Assembly: GCA_036276235.1 (NCBI GenBank)
Contig: DATBDZ010000121.1
Span: forward strand, 1 to 37,756
Source of the DNA: JANWHF01 sp036276235
GTDB lineage: Bacteria > Planctomycetota > Phycisphaerae > Tepidisphaerales > Tepidisphaeraceae
DNA length: 37,756 nt
Reading direction: 5' to 3'
The notes under the pieces: model-generated
What the model saw: only the letters and a program-made list of their open reading frames with translations
What the model was told of the DNA's origin: nothing
The model's database searches: none
Position numbers and translations under genes: made by a program
Shown: positions 1 to 8,914 of the stretch, piece by piece
Numbering within the stretch: the first letter of the stretch is position 1
Layout of the letters: each line of letters opens with the position of its first letter

Positions 1-36
1 AAATCCAGTCTACCGCAGCGGGACGAACTGTGTTCT

Positions 37-162
37 CCCTCTCCCCTGTACTCAGGGGAGAGGGTTGGGGTGAGGGGACGGACGCGTCGACTTGCGAACG
101 ACGCCCTATCGCGACCCGCTGTCCCCTCACCCTGCCCTCTCCCCTGAGTACAGGGGAGAGGG
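37..162. repeat. Family A paired-hairpin repeat, copy A1
   Basis: Two perfect hairpins face each other. The left one has stem CCCTCTCCCCT at 37-47, loop GTACTC at 48-53 and the complementary stem at 54-64. The right one has the same stem at 135-145, loop GAGTAC at 146-151 and closes at 162. The 70-bp spacer is itself partly inverted (GTGAGGGGAC against GTCCCCTCAC). Copies A2-A4 lie at 16599, 22755 and 37527. It sits 3' of the lipoprotein gene that ends at 256. The remaining bases 1-36 and 163-255 hold no gene I can support. Confidence 0.9.
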
Positions 163-255
163 TTCTGAGCGCGGCCGCTCGTGCATCGAACGTTCCTCGT
201 GTGCTGAAACCCACGCTACGAAGATGGTCCGCATCTCCTGCACGACCAGCAGACT

Positions 256-1122
256 TCACGTTCCCACTTGCGACGGATCCTGCTGATGTGATTCTTCCTC
301 GCCCGATACCGGATAAAAGAGCCTGGCGATCTGATTGGCGAGGGCGCGGCTCACCTGATTGCGGATGTCCATCTCCGTCGTGCCCTTGGCGACGTTGGCG
401 AACGGGGAGTCGAGGGTGACGGGGTAGCCGCCGTTGGTTTCGATGGGCCAGAGCGTGTGGCCGGTGGCGGCGTCTACAACCTTCACGCGCGCCTCGGCGT
501 GCGCCTTGATCATCTGCGTGCCCAGGGCCTGTTCGAAGGTGATCTCGCGCACATCGACGTAGAGCACCTGATGCGCGCCGACCTCGCGGCCGATGGCGGA
601 GATTTCCATCTTCTCAAACTTCGCCGGCTCGCGACGACGCATTTCGGCGAGGATGTCGGGATTGACGATCGGCGCCGCCCGATGATCAACCAGGTCCGCC
701 ACGATCTGCCGATCGATGTAGTCGGAAGCCAGCCCGACCGCCGCCGGATTGTTGTAGCTCTCCACGAGCACCAACATGAAATCCTTGACCGGCGTATACG
801 TCGCCGGGATATCGGGAACAGGCAAAACTTTGGAGGCAAAGATGCCGAGGATCTGACAGCCGCTGAGGGAGAGAGTTAGAATGAAAAATGAAAAATGAAA
901 AATGAAAAATGTGGGAATGAGTTTCCGGGTTCGGATTTGCGGTTTCGGGTGGCATGCCGCGCGGAAACTTGAAACCCGAAACTTGAAACCTGAGGGAAGG
1001 AGTTTCCGGCTTCGGGTTTCCGGTTTCGGGTGCGCTGCGAACCTCAAACCTGAAACTCGAAACTTGAAACCTGAAACTCTTCTGGCTCCTGGCTCCTGGC
1101 TCCTGGCTTCTTCCGTGATCAT
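256..1122 (-). CDS. Putative lipoprotein, paralogue of the upstream gene, with a repeat-derived N-terminus
   Basis: The mature part is a planctomycete-type lipoprotein: a hydrophobic segment followed by lipobox LSGC, then QILGIFASK and a soluble domain of about 190 residues. The sequence after the cysteine (CQILG..AS..P.P..PATYT) matches the neighbouring gene product (CQIFGYIAS..PAKYT), so the two are tandem paralogues. The ATG at 1122 overlaps the upstream stop as ATGA and follows GAGGAGGAGG, so the start is well supported by coupling. Codons about 5-80 lie in a heptanucleotide array with no other ATG, and the Phe-rich hydrophobic core is encoded by repeated TTTTTCA units. The n-region RTRK precedes it. 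The roughly 65-residue extension before the signal is unusual and could impair export. The function of the domain is unknown to me. Confidence 0.75.
   Translation of the reverse strand: MITEEARSQEPGARRVSGFKFRVSGLRFAAHPKPETRSRKLLPSGFKFRVSSFRAACHPKPQIRTRKLIPTFFIFHFSFFILTLSLSGCQILGIFASKVLPVPDIPATYTPVKDFMLVLVESYNNPAAVGLASDYIDRQIVADLVDHRAAPIVNPDILAEMRRREPAKFEKMEISAIGREVGAHQVLYVDVREITFEQALGTQMIKAHAEARVKVVDAATGHTLWPIETNGGYPVTLDSPFANVAKGTTEMDIRNQVSRALANQIARLFYPVSGEEESHQQDPSQVGT
880..1110. repeat. Heptanucleotide tandem arrays
   Basis: Several 7-bp arrays lie side by side on the plus strand. ATGAAAA units cover 880-911. Next come CGGTTTC-like units, then GAAACYT-like units at about 966-992 (GAAACTT, GAAACCC, GAAACTT, GAAACCT), and the pattern repeats to about 1080. 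TGGCTCC units cover 1082-1108. The GAAACYT and CGGTTTC blocks are complementary, so the region can fold. All of it lies inside the 5' end of the lipoprotein gene on the minus strand and stays open there. Confidence 0.85.
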
Positions 1123-1799
1123 TCCTCCTCCTCGTGAGGCACAAACAGGTTGCCGATGCTGGTGGCGAAGGCTTTGAGCGTGCCGCGATACATGTCGTAG
1201 TCGGTTTTATTCAGCGCGCCTTCGTCGGGGCCTTTGGCGGGGAAGAGATTGTGCAGATCATCCTCGGAGTGGGCCATGATCGAGTGGCCATTCTCAACGT
1301 GCACTTCCTTCATGCGTCCGGTAATGGAGCCGCGGAACAGATCGACCGATGCATCAGCGCGGGTCTGAAAGCTCTCGATCTCGATGTAGATAACGCGGGT
1401 GACGCCGAGCTTGGGCGCGATCTCGTCGATGGTCAGAAAGGCCCAGTCGGGGTGGTTGTCCTGCATTGTGCCAATGGAGGTGGCAGTATGCGGAAAAGTC
1501 GTTCCCTCCAGCTCATGAATCTTGGCGTGTGCCGCCTGTTCCAGGCGCACCTGGATGCTGTTGGCCAGATCGAGCTGCATCTGTGGCCATTCGATCTTGA
1601 CGCCGGGCGTGACCCAGACCATGACGGCAACCGATTGGCCGCGCAGGTCCGTGTATTTGGCTGGAGTTGCCGGCTGCGGAAGGGTGGAGGCAATGTATCC
1701 GAATATCTGGCAGCCGCTCAAAAACGGCAACAGAAGGCCCAACAGCGCGGCTTTGAGACCGGCGCGAATCGGGAACGCAAATCGCCCGTGATTTCCCAT
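1119..1799 (-). CDS. Putative lipoprotein (first of a tandem paralogous pair)
   Basis: A 226-residue protein with a clean lipoprotein signal: MGNHGRFAFPIRAG, a hydrophobic core LKAALLGLLLPF, and lipobox LSGC at about residues 26-29. The mature part is an alpha/beta-looking domain ending in an acidic PHEEEE tail. The open frame extends upstream to 2135, but that part overlaps the DUF2752 gene on the same strand. The ATG at 1799, with AGGA about 9 nt upstream and the signal peptide right after it, is the sensible start. It lies 32 bp after the DUF2752 stop and its own stop overlaps the next start (ATGA), so the three genes look like one operon. It probably sits in the periplasm or on a membrane. 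Its function is not recognised. Confidence 0.8.
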   Translation of the reverse strand: MGNHGRFAFPIRAGLKAALLGLLLPFLSGCQIFGYIASTLPQPATPAKYTDLRGQSVAVMVWVTPGVKIEWPQMQLDLANSIQVRLEQAAHAKIHELEGTTFPHTATSIGTMQDNHPDWAFLTIDEIAPKLGVTRVIYIEIESFQTRADASVDLFRGSITGRMKEVHVENGHSIMAHSEDDLHNLFPAKGPDEGALNKTDYDMYRGTLKAFATSIGNLFVPHEEEE

Positions 1800-1831
1800 G
1801 AGCCATGTTCCTGTTTTCGAGGGTGCGAAAC

Positions 1832-2317
1832 TTACCAGCCGTCGTGGCCGCTCAGATGGATCAATACTTTCCATCCCCAGGCCATGATGCCAAACGTCAG
1901 CATCGGTATCAACACATATCGGCCGGCGACAAGCCCAAGCAATCGATAAACCGGCCGGCCCGTGATCGCGATATAGCTCCCGATCCAAACCGTGCAGCAA
2001 GTGAGCAATGCGAGCAGACAACCCATCGGCTGTACGTAGAAGCTGGCCAGAAGGTTGCCGCGCACAAACCAGGAGAAGCTGGTGGTCATCCCGCAACTGA
2101 AGCAGGGAATGCCAGTGCGGGCAAGCAGGCCGCATTCGGCCAAACCCAGCCCCCGATGCGTCGCGACGCCGCTAGGGCTGGGCGGCAAGTGCGCCGCCGT
2201 CAGCAGCACCGCCAGGCAGATCATCGCGATGCCAAGTGCCAAGAGCCGACCCCAGAGCGGCTCGATGGCTTGCGAGTCGTTGCGCTTATAAATCAACAGC
2301 GGCGCAGCGGTTTCCAT
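1832..2317 (-). CDS. DUF2752 family integral membrane protein
   Basis: A 161-residue protein with about three hydrophobic segments: residues 24-42, about 95-118 and 125-150. The family hallmark GIPCFSCGMTTSF lies at about residues 69-81; DUF2752 proteins carry a G-x-PC-x-x-CG-M-T-R/T motif between membrane segments. Their biochemical role is unknown, although the two cysteines suggest metal or redox function. The ATG at 2317 has no obvious Shine-Dalgarno sequence. It is the first gene of the probable three-gene operon with the two lipoproteins downstream, which suggests a joint envelope role (inference). Confidence 0.85.
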   Translation of the reverse strand: METAAPLLIYKRNDSQAIEPLWGRLLALGIAMICLAVLLTAAHLPPSPSGVATHRGLGLAECGLLARTGIPCFSCGMTTSFSWFVRGNLLASFYVQPMGCLLALLTCCTVWIGSYIAITGRPVYRLLGLVAGRYVLIPMLTFGIMAWGWKVLIHLSGHDGW

Positions 2318-2403
2318 TGGGAAGGATGAGTGTAACCGCGATCGGGCGGGGCGGCAAAGATTTGGGCGAGTGCGCTGGATGGGTGAGAGCAGGGGCGCTT
2401 TTC

Positions 2404-2443
2404 TCCCTCCCCCGGTATTCCGGGGGAGGGCTGGGGAGGGGGT
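2404..2443. repeat. Family B repeat, single-arm copy B1
   Basis: One hairpin arm only: CCCTCCCCCG, loop GTATTC (one change from GTACTC), then CGGGGGAGGG, followed by CTGGGGAGGGGG. The partner arm seen in B2 (19217) and B3 (21025) is missing here. Confidence 0.75.
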
Positions 2444-2841
2444 TGTGTAGAATGATCTGTCCGGCCGAACCCGCTTTTTAGCCCCGCTAAGGCGGTTTGG
2501 GACTCAATTCGCGGGACAAAATGGGGCGCGCAAAACAGGCTTTTTTTATCAATATATTTCTCTTGATGTTTCGTAATCCCTTTCGCAGGCACAATTTGTA
2601 GTACGCCGCTCGGTGAGGCGCTTCGGGACAGATGACCATCCCTGTCCCATGACGTTTGTCAAGTGTTTTTCCAAATAATCCGGTGAGCAGGGGCTTGCTC
2701 TAACGACGCGGACGGGTCCGTCCCAGAGCGTCGTGCGCGATCGGCCCCGACCCTAACCCTCCGCCAGAGTACCCAACATTTTGCATGAGCAGCGGAACTC
2801 ACGTTGCCACCTTGAATTCCAGCTCAGAACTCGAGACAACC

Positions 2842-2918
2842 GTCATGGTGAGGTACTCCGAAGCATCTGGCCCCCTCGCGCAATCCGGCCAGATGCTTCG
2901 GAGTACCTCAGCATGACG
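2842..2918. repeat. Family C paired-hairpin repeat, copy C1
   Basis: A long inverted repeat with arms of about 30 bp (CATGGTGAGGTACTCCGAAG continuing into CATCTGGCC, and its complement) around a short spacer of about 15 bp. Each arm carries GTACTC or GAGTAC. Copies C2-C4 lie at 8670, 13368 and 22922. Confidence 0.85.
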
Positions 2919-3035
2919 GTGTGCGAAGGGCAGTGGACAAAATCCAGCAATCGCAGCCTTCCGAAAAATAAGGAGTTGCGGCGCAGATGCAAAATGTTGG
3001 GAGTACCGGAGGAGGGGACAAAACCTGGCGTGCCG

Positions 3036-3122
3036 GGTGCCACAGGTCGGCGTACTCGCCGACCTGTGCCTCTCGACTACCAAATCAGCACAGGTCTCGG
3101 AGTACCGCGACCTGTGGCACCC
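3036..3122. repeat. Family H paired-hairpin repeat
   Basis: The first hairpin has an 11-bp perfect stem CACAGGTCGGC / GCCGACCTGTG with loop GTACTC at 3052-3057. The second is CACAGGTC-TCG, loop GAGTAC, CGC-GACCTGTG, with one mismatch. The two ends (GGTGCCACAGG and CCTGTGGCACC) also pair with each other, so the unit is an inverted repeat. It lies just downstream of the ald stop codon. Confidence 0.85.
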
Positions 3123-3159
3123 ACTCGCGAATTCAACTCGGACCATTGCCGGGAAAAGA

Positions 3160-4260
3160 TTAGATCGGCTGACACGGCAGATGCAGCGACTCGGCGACTG
3201 CCGGATGCGTCACTCGCCCGCGAACCAGATTAATTCCTTCGGCGAAACCGCTGTCTTCGTGCGCCGTTGCCTCGTAGCCCTTGCTGGCGATCTTTTGCGC
3301 ATAGGGCAACGTCGCATTGCAGAGCGCAATCGTGCTTGTGCGGCCAACCGCGCCGGGCATGTTGGTGACGCAGTAATGGACGACGCCTTCGACGACGTAG
3401 GTTGGCTGTTGATGCGTTGTCGGGCGGGCGGTTTCGATGCAGCCGCCCTGATCGATCGCGACATCGACGATCACGCTGCCGTTCTTCATCGCCTTCAGAT
3501 CCTCGCGGCTGACCAGGCGCGGCGCTTTGGCGCCGGGTATCAGCACCGCGCCGACGACAAGGTCGGCCAGCAGGAGATGCTCGCGAATCGTGTGCGGATC
3601 GCTGAAGATCGTGCTGACGTTGGCCGGCATCACATCATCGAGATAGCGCAGCCGATCGAGGCTCACATCCATTAGCACAACATTCGCCCCCAGGCCGGCG
3701 GCGACTTTGGCGGCATTGGTCCCGACCACGCCGCCGCCTAATACGACGACATGCGCCGGAGCGACGCCGGGCACGCCGCCGAGCAGAATGCCGCGGCCCA
3801 TCATCGGCTTTTCGAGGTATTTCGCGCCTTCCTGGATGCTCATCTTGCCGGCGATTTCGCTCATCGGCGTGAGGCAGGGGAGACGGCCGCCGCGATCTTT
3901 GATCGTCTCGTAGGCGATCGCCACGATCTCCGATTCCAAACATGCCTGCGTGAGTTCCGCGCTGGCGGCGAAATGAAAATAAGTGAAGACGATCTGCCCC
4001 GGGCGAAAGAGCGCGATCTCCGCCGACTGCGGCTCCTTCACCTTGACGATCATCTCGGCTTTGTCGAAGACTTCCTTGGCGCTGCCGACAATCGTCGCGC
4101 CGGCCTTGCGATAATCATCGTCGGGAAATCCGCTGGCGATGCCCGCGCCGGCCTCGATGAAAACTTCGTGCCCCGCCTTGCGGAGCGTCTCCGCGCCGAC
4201 CGGCATCATGCCAACGCGGTATTCGTCCGGCTTCACTTCCCTGGGAACTCCGATGCGCAT
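3160..4260 (-). CDS. ald: Alanine dehydrogenase
   Basis: A 366-residue protein that converts L-alanine, NAD+ and water to pyruvate, ammonia and NADH (EC 1.4.1.1), in the cytoplasm as a hexamer. Family residues are in their canonical places: Arg15 and Lys75 (IVKVKEP) for pyruvate binding, catalytic His96 (TYFHFA) and Asp270 (DVAIDQGG). The NAD-binding Rossmann motif VVLGGGVVG is at about 172-180. Length and N-terminus (MRIGVPREVKPDEYRV) are typical. The ATG at 4260 follows AAGGAG. The gene stands alone between the family H element and the hairpin array at 4349-4780. It probably serves alanine catabolism or ammonia assimilation. Confidence 0.97.
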   Translation of the reverse strand: MRIGVPREVKPDEYRVGMMPVGAETLRKAGHEVFIEAGAGIASGFPDDDYRKAGATIVGSAKEVFDKAEMIVKVKEPQSAEIALFRPGQIVFTYFHFAASAELTQACLESEIVAIAYETIKDRGGRLPCLTPMSEIAGKMSIQEGAKYLEKPMMGRGILLGGVPGVAPAHVVVLGGGVVGTNAAKVAAGLGANVVLMDVSLDRLRYLDDVMPANVSTIFSDPHTIREHLLLADLVVGAVLIPGAKAPRLVSREDLKAMKNGSVIVDVAIDQGGCIETARPTTHQQPTYVVEGVVHYCVTNMPGAVGRTSTIALCNATLPYAQKIASKGYEATAHEDSGFAEGINLVRGRVTHPAVAESLHLPCQPI

Positions 4261-4348
4261 GAGAGAAAGCTCCTTGTTGTGTAGGTGCGAACCCGGCGCG
4301 CCGGGACCTTCGGCCTCGTGCTCGCCCTTCGCGGGCCGCGCGGGCCAG

Positions 4349-4780
4349 AAGGGCGAACATAAAGTTCGCCCCTACAAATGCACCGTAGGGGTGAACCTTG
4401 TGTTCACCCATGTCGTTCACGCGACGGACACAGGGCGAACACAAGGTTCGCCCCTACGACTGCAGTATACGGTGCATGGTGCGTTTAACCACGTCGCCGG
4501 CGCGACCGGCAGAGGGCGAACCAAGGTTCGCCCCAACGGGGGCATTGTAGGGGTGAACCTTCTGTTCACCCGAGTCGGGCGCGCGAAAGGCGCGGGCGAA
4601 CATGAGGTTTACCGTTACGAGCGCGATGTAGGGGTGAACCTTGTGTTCACCCGCGCCGGGCGCGCAAAGGCGCGGGCAAACATGAGGTTTGCCGTTGCGA
4701 GCGCGATGTAGGGGTGAACCTTGTGTTCACCCTGGTCGGCCGCGCGACCGGCGCAGGGCGAACACAAGGTTCGCCCCTAC
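4349..4780. repeat. Array of about ten hairpins of two stem types (family I)
   Basis: The array alternates GGGCGAAC...GTTCGCCC hairpins (about 4350, 4434, 4506, 4757) with GGGTGAAC...GTTCACCC hairpins (about 4389, 4553, 4630, 4711). Loops are 4-5 nt, mostly ACAAG or CTTGT. Two weaker units near 4597 and 4676 have changed stems; the second is compensated (GGCAAAC / GTTTGCC). Most units are flanked by GTAGGG or CCCTAC. It fills the space between glpF and ald and overlaps the last bases of glpF. The units are self-complementary and unequally spaced, so this is not a CRISPR array. Confidence 0.85.
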
Positions 4781-5547
4781 CCCTTCCAATGGGCGGTCAT
4801 GGCCTTGGCGGCCAGGGCGGCAAGGACGCCGCCGACCAGGGGCGCGAGAACAGGGACCCAGGCGTAGCCCCAATCGCTGTCGCGCTTGCCGCGGATGGGG
4901 AGGATCGCATGGACCAGGCGCGGCCCCAGATCGCGCGCGGGGTTGATGGCGTAGCCGGTCGTGCCGCCCAGCGACATGCCGATCGAGAAGACGAGCAAGC
5001 CGACGGGGATCGCGCCGATCGCTCCCAGGCCCACGGTAATCTTGTGGCCCGGCATGGTGCCGAGATCCATGGCAAAATCAGGATTGACCATCAGAAAGCT
5101 GGGGAAGACCAGCAGGAACGTTCCAACGATCTCGCAAAAAATTGACATGGGAAAATTGCGGATATTAGGGCTTGTGCAAAAGCAGGCGAGCTTCAGGTCC
5201 GCATCATCCGTCGCATCAAAGTGCGGCTTATAGAATTGATAGACAATCAGCGCGCCGAGCATCGCCCCGGCCATCTGGCCCTCCAAGTACGCCGGCACGC
5301 TGTTCCAATCCATTTTGTTTGCGACCGCGTTGGCGAAGGTTACCGCTGGGTTCAGATGCGCGCCGCTATAGGGAGCTACGCAAAGCACCGCGACGAAGAC
5401 GGCCATGCCCCAGCCAAACGTGATGACGATCCAGCCGGCGTTTTGGCCCTTGGTTTTGTTCAGCAAAACGTTGGCGACCACGCCGTCACCCAGAACGATA
5501 AGGATAGCGGTGCCGATCAGCTCAGCGATGAAATGTTGCATGTTCAT
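4777..5547 (-). CDS. glpF: Glycerol facilitator (aquaglyceroporin, MIP family)
   Basis: A 256-residue inner-membrane channel with six membrane segments and the two NPA half-helices of the MIP family: GAHLNPAVTF (NPA at 66-68) and GYAINPARDLGPR (NPA at 202-204). The Asp after the second NPAR is typical of glycerol facilitators rather than pure water channels. The frame is open to 5637, but that part overlaps glpK. The ATG at 5547 (MNMQHFIAEL) fits the family N-terminus; a second ATG at 5541 is also possible. It begins 17 bp after the glpK stop, so the two form one operon for glycerol entry and trapping. The last codons reach into the family I array. Confidence 0.95.
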   Translation of the reverse strand: MNMQHFIAELIGTAILIVLGDGVVANVLLNKTKGQNAGWIVITFGWGMAVFVAVLCVAPYSGAHLNPAVTFANAVANKMDWNSVPAYLEGQMAGAMLGALIVYQFYKPHFDATDDADLKLACFCTSPNIRNFPMSIFCEIVGTFLLVFPSFLMVNPDFAMDLGTMPGHKITVGLGAIGAIPVGLLVFSIGMSLGGTTGYAINPARDLGPRLVHAILPIRGKRDSDWGYAWVPVLAPLVGGVLAALAAKAMTAHWKG

Positions 5548-5564
5548 AGCTTTGTCAGGGAGGC

Positions 5565-7082
<1,518 letters not shown>

Positions 7083-7188
7083 ACGACCTCCGCTTGCCAG
7101 AAGTGAGATGAAGACCCGCCCGGCACCAGCCGCCGATGACTCCGCCGAGCCGAAGGCAATGAATACCGCCGCCAAGCCCCAGCGGCAA

Positions 7189-7223
7189 GTGGAGTGGTTA
7201 ATTGCGTGGAGTGATCAATTGCG
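7189..7223. promoter_or_regulatory. Two 17-bp direct repeats upstream of glpKF, candidate operator
   Basis: GTGGAGTGGTTAATTGCG (7189-7206) is followed directly by GTGGAGTGATCAATTGCG (7206-7223), giving a consensus GTGGAGTGRTYAATTGC with a 17-bp period. It lies 107-141 bp upstream of the glpK start. It could bind a glycerol regulator; the regulator is not in the window. Confidence 0.4.
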
Positions 7224-7236
7224 GATCGCCACGCGC

Positions 7237-7452
7237 ACCCGCGCGAATTCCGAAACCCGAATCCCCGAAATCCGAATCAATTCCGAATGACCAAATGTCG
7301 AATTCCGAAATTGATGTCACGCGAAGCAGCAAAGAATCGAAGGAGCCCTTACAGCTTCTTCGTGACTTCGCTTCTTCGCGTGACATCCCCGTTCGTCATT
7401 CGGATTTCGGATTTGATTTGGATTTCGGGGATTCGGATTTCGGAATTCGCGA
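7237..7452. repeat. Family J long inverted repeat of CGAATYC-type units
   Basis: The left arm at about 7237-7290 (units such as CGAATTC, CGAAACC, CGAATCC) is complementary to the right arm at about 7395-7452 (CGGATTT, GGATTTCGGGGATTCGG). Between them is a second inverted pair built on GTCACGCGAAGCAGC and CTTCTTCGCGTGAC. Unit length is about 7-8 bp. It lies between pilO and glpK and fills most of that 397-bp gap. Confidence 0.75.
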
Positions 7453-7479
7453 GTGCCTTCGCAGCAATTCCCGGAAGTG

Positions 7480-8019
7480 CTACTTATGCGTATACCAGAT
7501 CAACTCAAAATTGAATTCAATTCCCGCCCCCGTGCCGGCCCCTCTGGCTTCGAGCGACGCGATGCTGGTGTCGGGGAACATCGTGCGAAGCTGATGGAGA
7601 AACGCGGCGAAGTTGGGATAGGTGCCCTTGCCCTCGTAATGAATCTGCAGTGATTTGTAGTGCGGCTCATCGGTCACCGCGCCGGGGGTTTCCTTGCCCA
7701 TCGACAGCGAACTTCGCGTTGCCAGCTCGCTGATGGCGGCGAGGCGCTGGTTCAGCTTGTCCATGCCGTCGAGGCGCAGTTCCTTTGCCCCAAGCTCGTC
7801 CTTGAGGGCGGCAAGCTGCGCGCGATCGACCGAAAGCGTGGCGGAAAGTTCTTCCAGCTTCTGCTGGCGTGATGAAAGATCGGCGCGCAAATCGGCGGCG
7901 TGCGCCCGCTGATCGAGCTGCGGCTGCACGACCATGAACCATAATCCAGCCGACAACGCCGCGCAGGCGGCGATGCCCGCGGTGTGAATGTGCCAGTCTG
8001 TCGGCGATTTGCCTGCCAT
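7480..8019 (-). CDS. pilO: PilO-like type IV pilus / type II secretion assembly protein
   Basis: A 179-residue bitopic inner-membrane protein. A short cytoplasmic start (MAGKSPTDWHIH) is followed by one membrane helix (about 13-32), a coiled coil (about 36-80, LSSRQQKLEELSATL), and a small alpha/beta periplasmic domain with LQIHYEGKGTYPNFAAFLHQL, characteristic of PilO. PilO pairs with PilN and links the cytoplasmic PilM ring to the secretin. The ATG at 8019 has GGAG upstream and lies 8 bp after the pilN stop. It is the last gene of the cluster. Confidence 0.85.
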   Translation of the reverse strand: MAGKSPTDWHIHTAGIAACAALSAGLWFMVVQPQLDQRAHAADLRADLSSRQQKLEELSATLSVDRAQLAALKDELGAKELRLDGMDKLNQRLAAISELATRSSLSMGKETPGAVTDEPHYKSLQIHYEGKGTYPNFAAFLHQLRTMFPDTSIASLEARGAGTGAGIEFNFELIWYTHK

Positions 8020-8027
8020 GGCGGCTC

Positions 8028-8618
8028 CTACTTGCGCTCGTCCAGGAAACAGTCCATCTGAAACCCGTACGCGTCGCTGCCCTGAAACGATTCCTTGGAT
8101 GAGCTGACCAGGGCCACCTTGGAAAACAGATGCGTCTCTTCCAGCCTCAGCGAAAACTGCGAGACGGCGGCGCTGGTCTTGGCCGTTCCAACTAAATTCA
8201 GCACGATGCGGATTGGCGCATGGGCGGCGATTGCCGCAGCGCCGCCCGACTCATCGCGCTTCAGACTGCAGCCGCGCAGGAAGACCTCATTGCCGGTTTC
8301 CTTCCCGAGGACCGCCAACAGCAGGCTCCAGTTGGGTTGGGAGAGGATGTATCGAATGGCGGCGATTCGCGAGCGCGCCTCGACCAGCTCGGCGCTATTG
8401 GTCGCCTGCGCGTTGGAAGTCTGATCGATTCGAGCGGCAACCGCGGCGATACGCTCATCAAGGCCAGCATCGGGCTCGTCGCAGGAAGCGCGCCAAATCC
8501 CCGCCGCGGCGGCCGCGACGATCACATACGCCACGCCAGCGATAACCCAGGCGCGCACCAACCCGCGCCGGCGAGTAGCCGAGCGGCGGGTCGAGGGGAT
8601 GAGGTTGATCGTCTGCAT
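8028..8618 (-). CDS. pilN: PilN-like assembly protein
   Basis: A 196-residue protein starting MQTINLIPSTRR, the PilN signature by which its cytoplasmic tail binds PilM (family knowledge). A membrane helix at about 22-42 (VRAWVIAGVAYVIVAAAAAG) is followed by a coiled coil and a periplasmic domain (ILSQPNWSLLLAVLGKE, typical of the Fimbrial_PilN family). The frame is open to 8711 but the extra residues translate the family C repeat, so the ATG at 8618 is chosen. It is separated from pilM by 296 bp containing repeat C2, although pilM and pilN are normally adjacent. Confidence 0.88.
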   Translation of the reverse strand: MQTINLIPSTRRSATRRRGLVRAWVIAGVAYVIVAAAAAGIWRASCDEPDAGLDERIAAVAARIDQTSNAQATNSAELVEARSRIAAIRYILSQPNWSLLLAVLGKETGNEVFLRGCSLKRDESGGAAAIAAHAPIRIVLNLVGTAKTSAAVSQFSLRLEETHLFSKVALVSSSKESFQGSDAYGFQMDCFLDERK

Positions 8619-8669
8619 TGATTCTCTCAGTGCGCCATTCTGGATTAGACGACAGAACGAAAAATCGAT

Positions 8670-8745
8670 GTCATGCTGAGGTACTCCGAAGCATCTGGCC
8701 CATTCGCGCAATCCAGCCAGATGCTTCGGAGTACCTCAGCATGAC
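8670..8745. repeat. Family C paired-hairpin repeat, copy C2
   Basis: A near-identical copy of C1: GTCATGCTGAGGTACTCCG running to GGCC, a short spacer, and the inverted arm ending CTCAGCATGAC. It sits between pilM and pilN. The adjoining 8780-8840 holds a weaker inverted pair, GATAAATCCGGCCCTAC against GTAGGGCGGGATTTATC. Confidence 0.88.
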
Positions 8746-8914
8746 GGTGTTCGTGAATCGATGTAGTACGGCAAGCCATCGGCGTGATAAATCCGGCCCT
8801 ACATGAGTGATCCCGCGTAGGGCGGGATTTATCCTGCCGCTTCCGTGGTTCGCGCAGGCGGCGCGGGCGCGTCGTGATTCCGACTCCCAATGCGGCGCTG
8901 TAATACGATCGCCG

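Larger units (their letters stand above)
2318..3159. other. Long intergenic region with repeats and decayed repeat arms
   Basis: No gene could be supported here. It contains a single-arm family B hairpin (2404-2443), an AT-rich stretch at 2540-2580 that may hold the promoter of the minus-strand DUF2752 operon, and decayed family B arms near 2752-2773 (AGAGTACCC) and 2998-3016 (GAGTACCGGAGG). It also holds family C copy C1 and the family H element. Open frames over the last two simply translate the repeats. Confidence 0.7.

Noticed and set aside
2781..3233. Open frames over the repeats at 2.8-3.2 kb
   Set aside because: They are translations of repeats C1 and H (for example PDASEYLSMT) and occur wherever these repeats do.
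4349..4780. Repeat array resembling a CRISPR
   Set aside because: Units are self-complementary hairpins of two types with unequal spacing and no unique spacers of constant length, and no cas gene is present.
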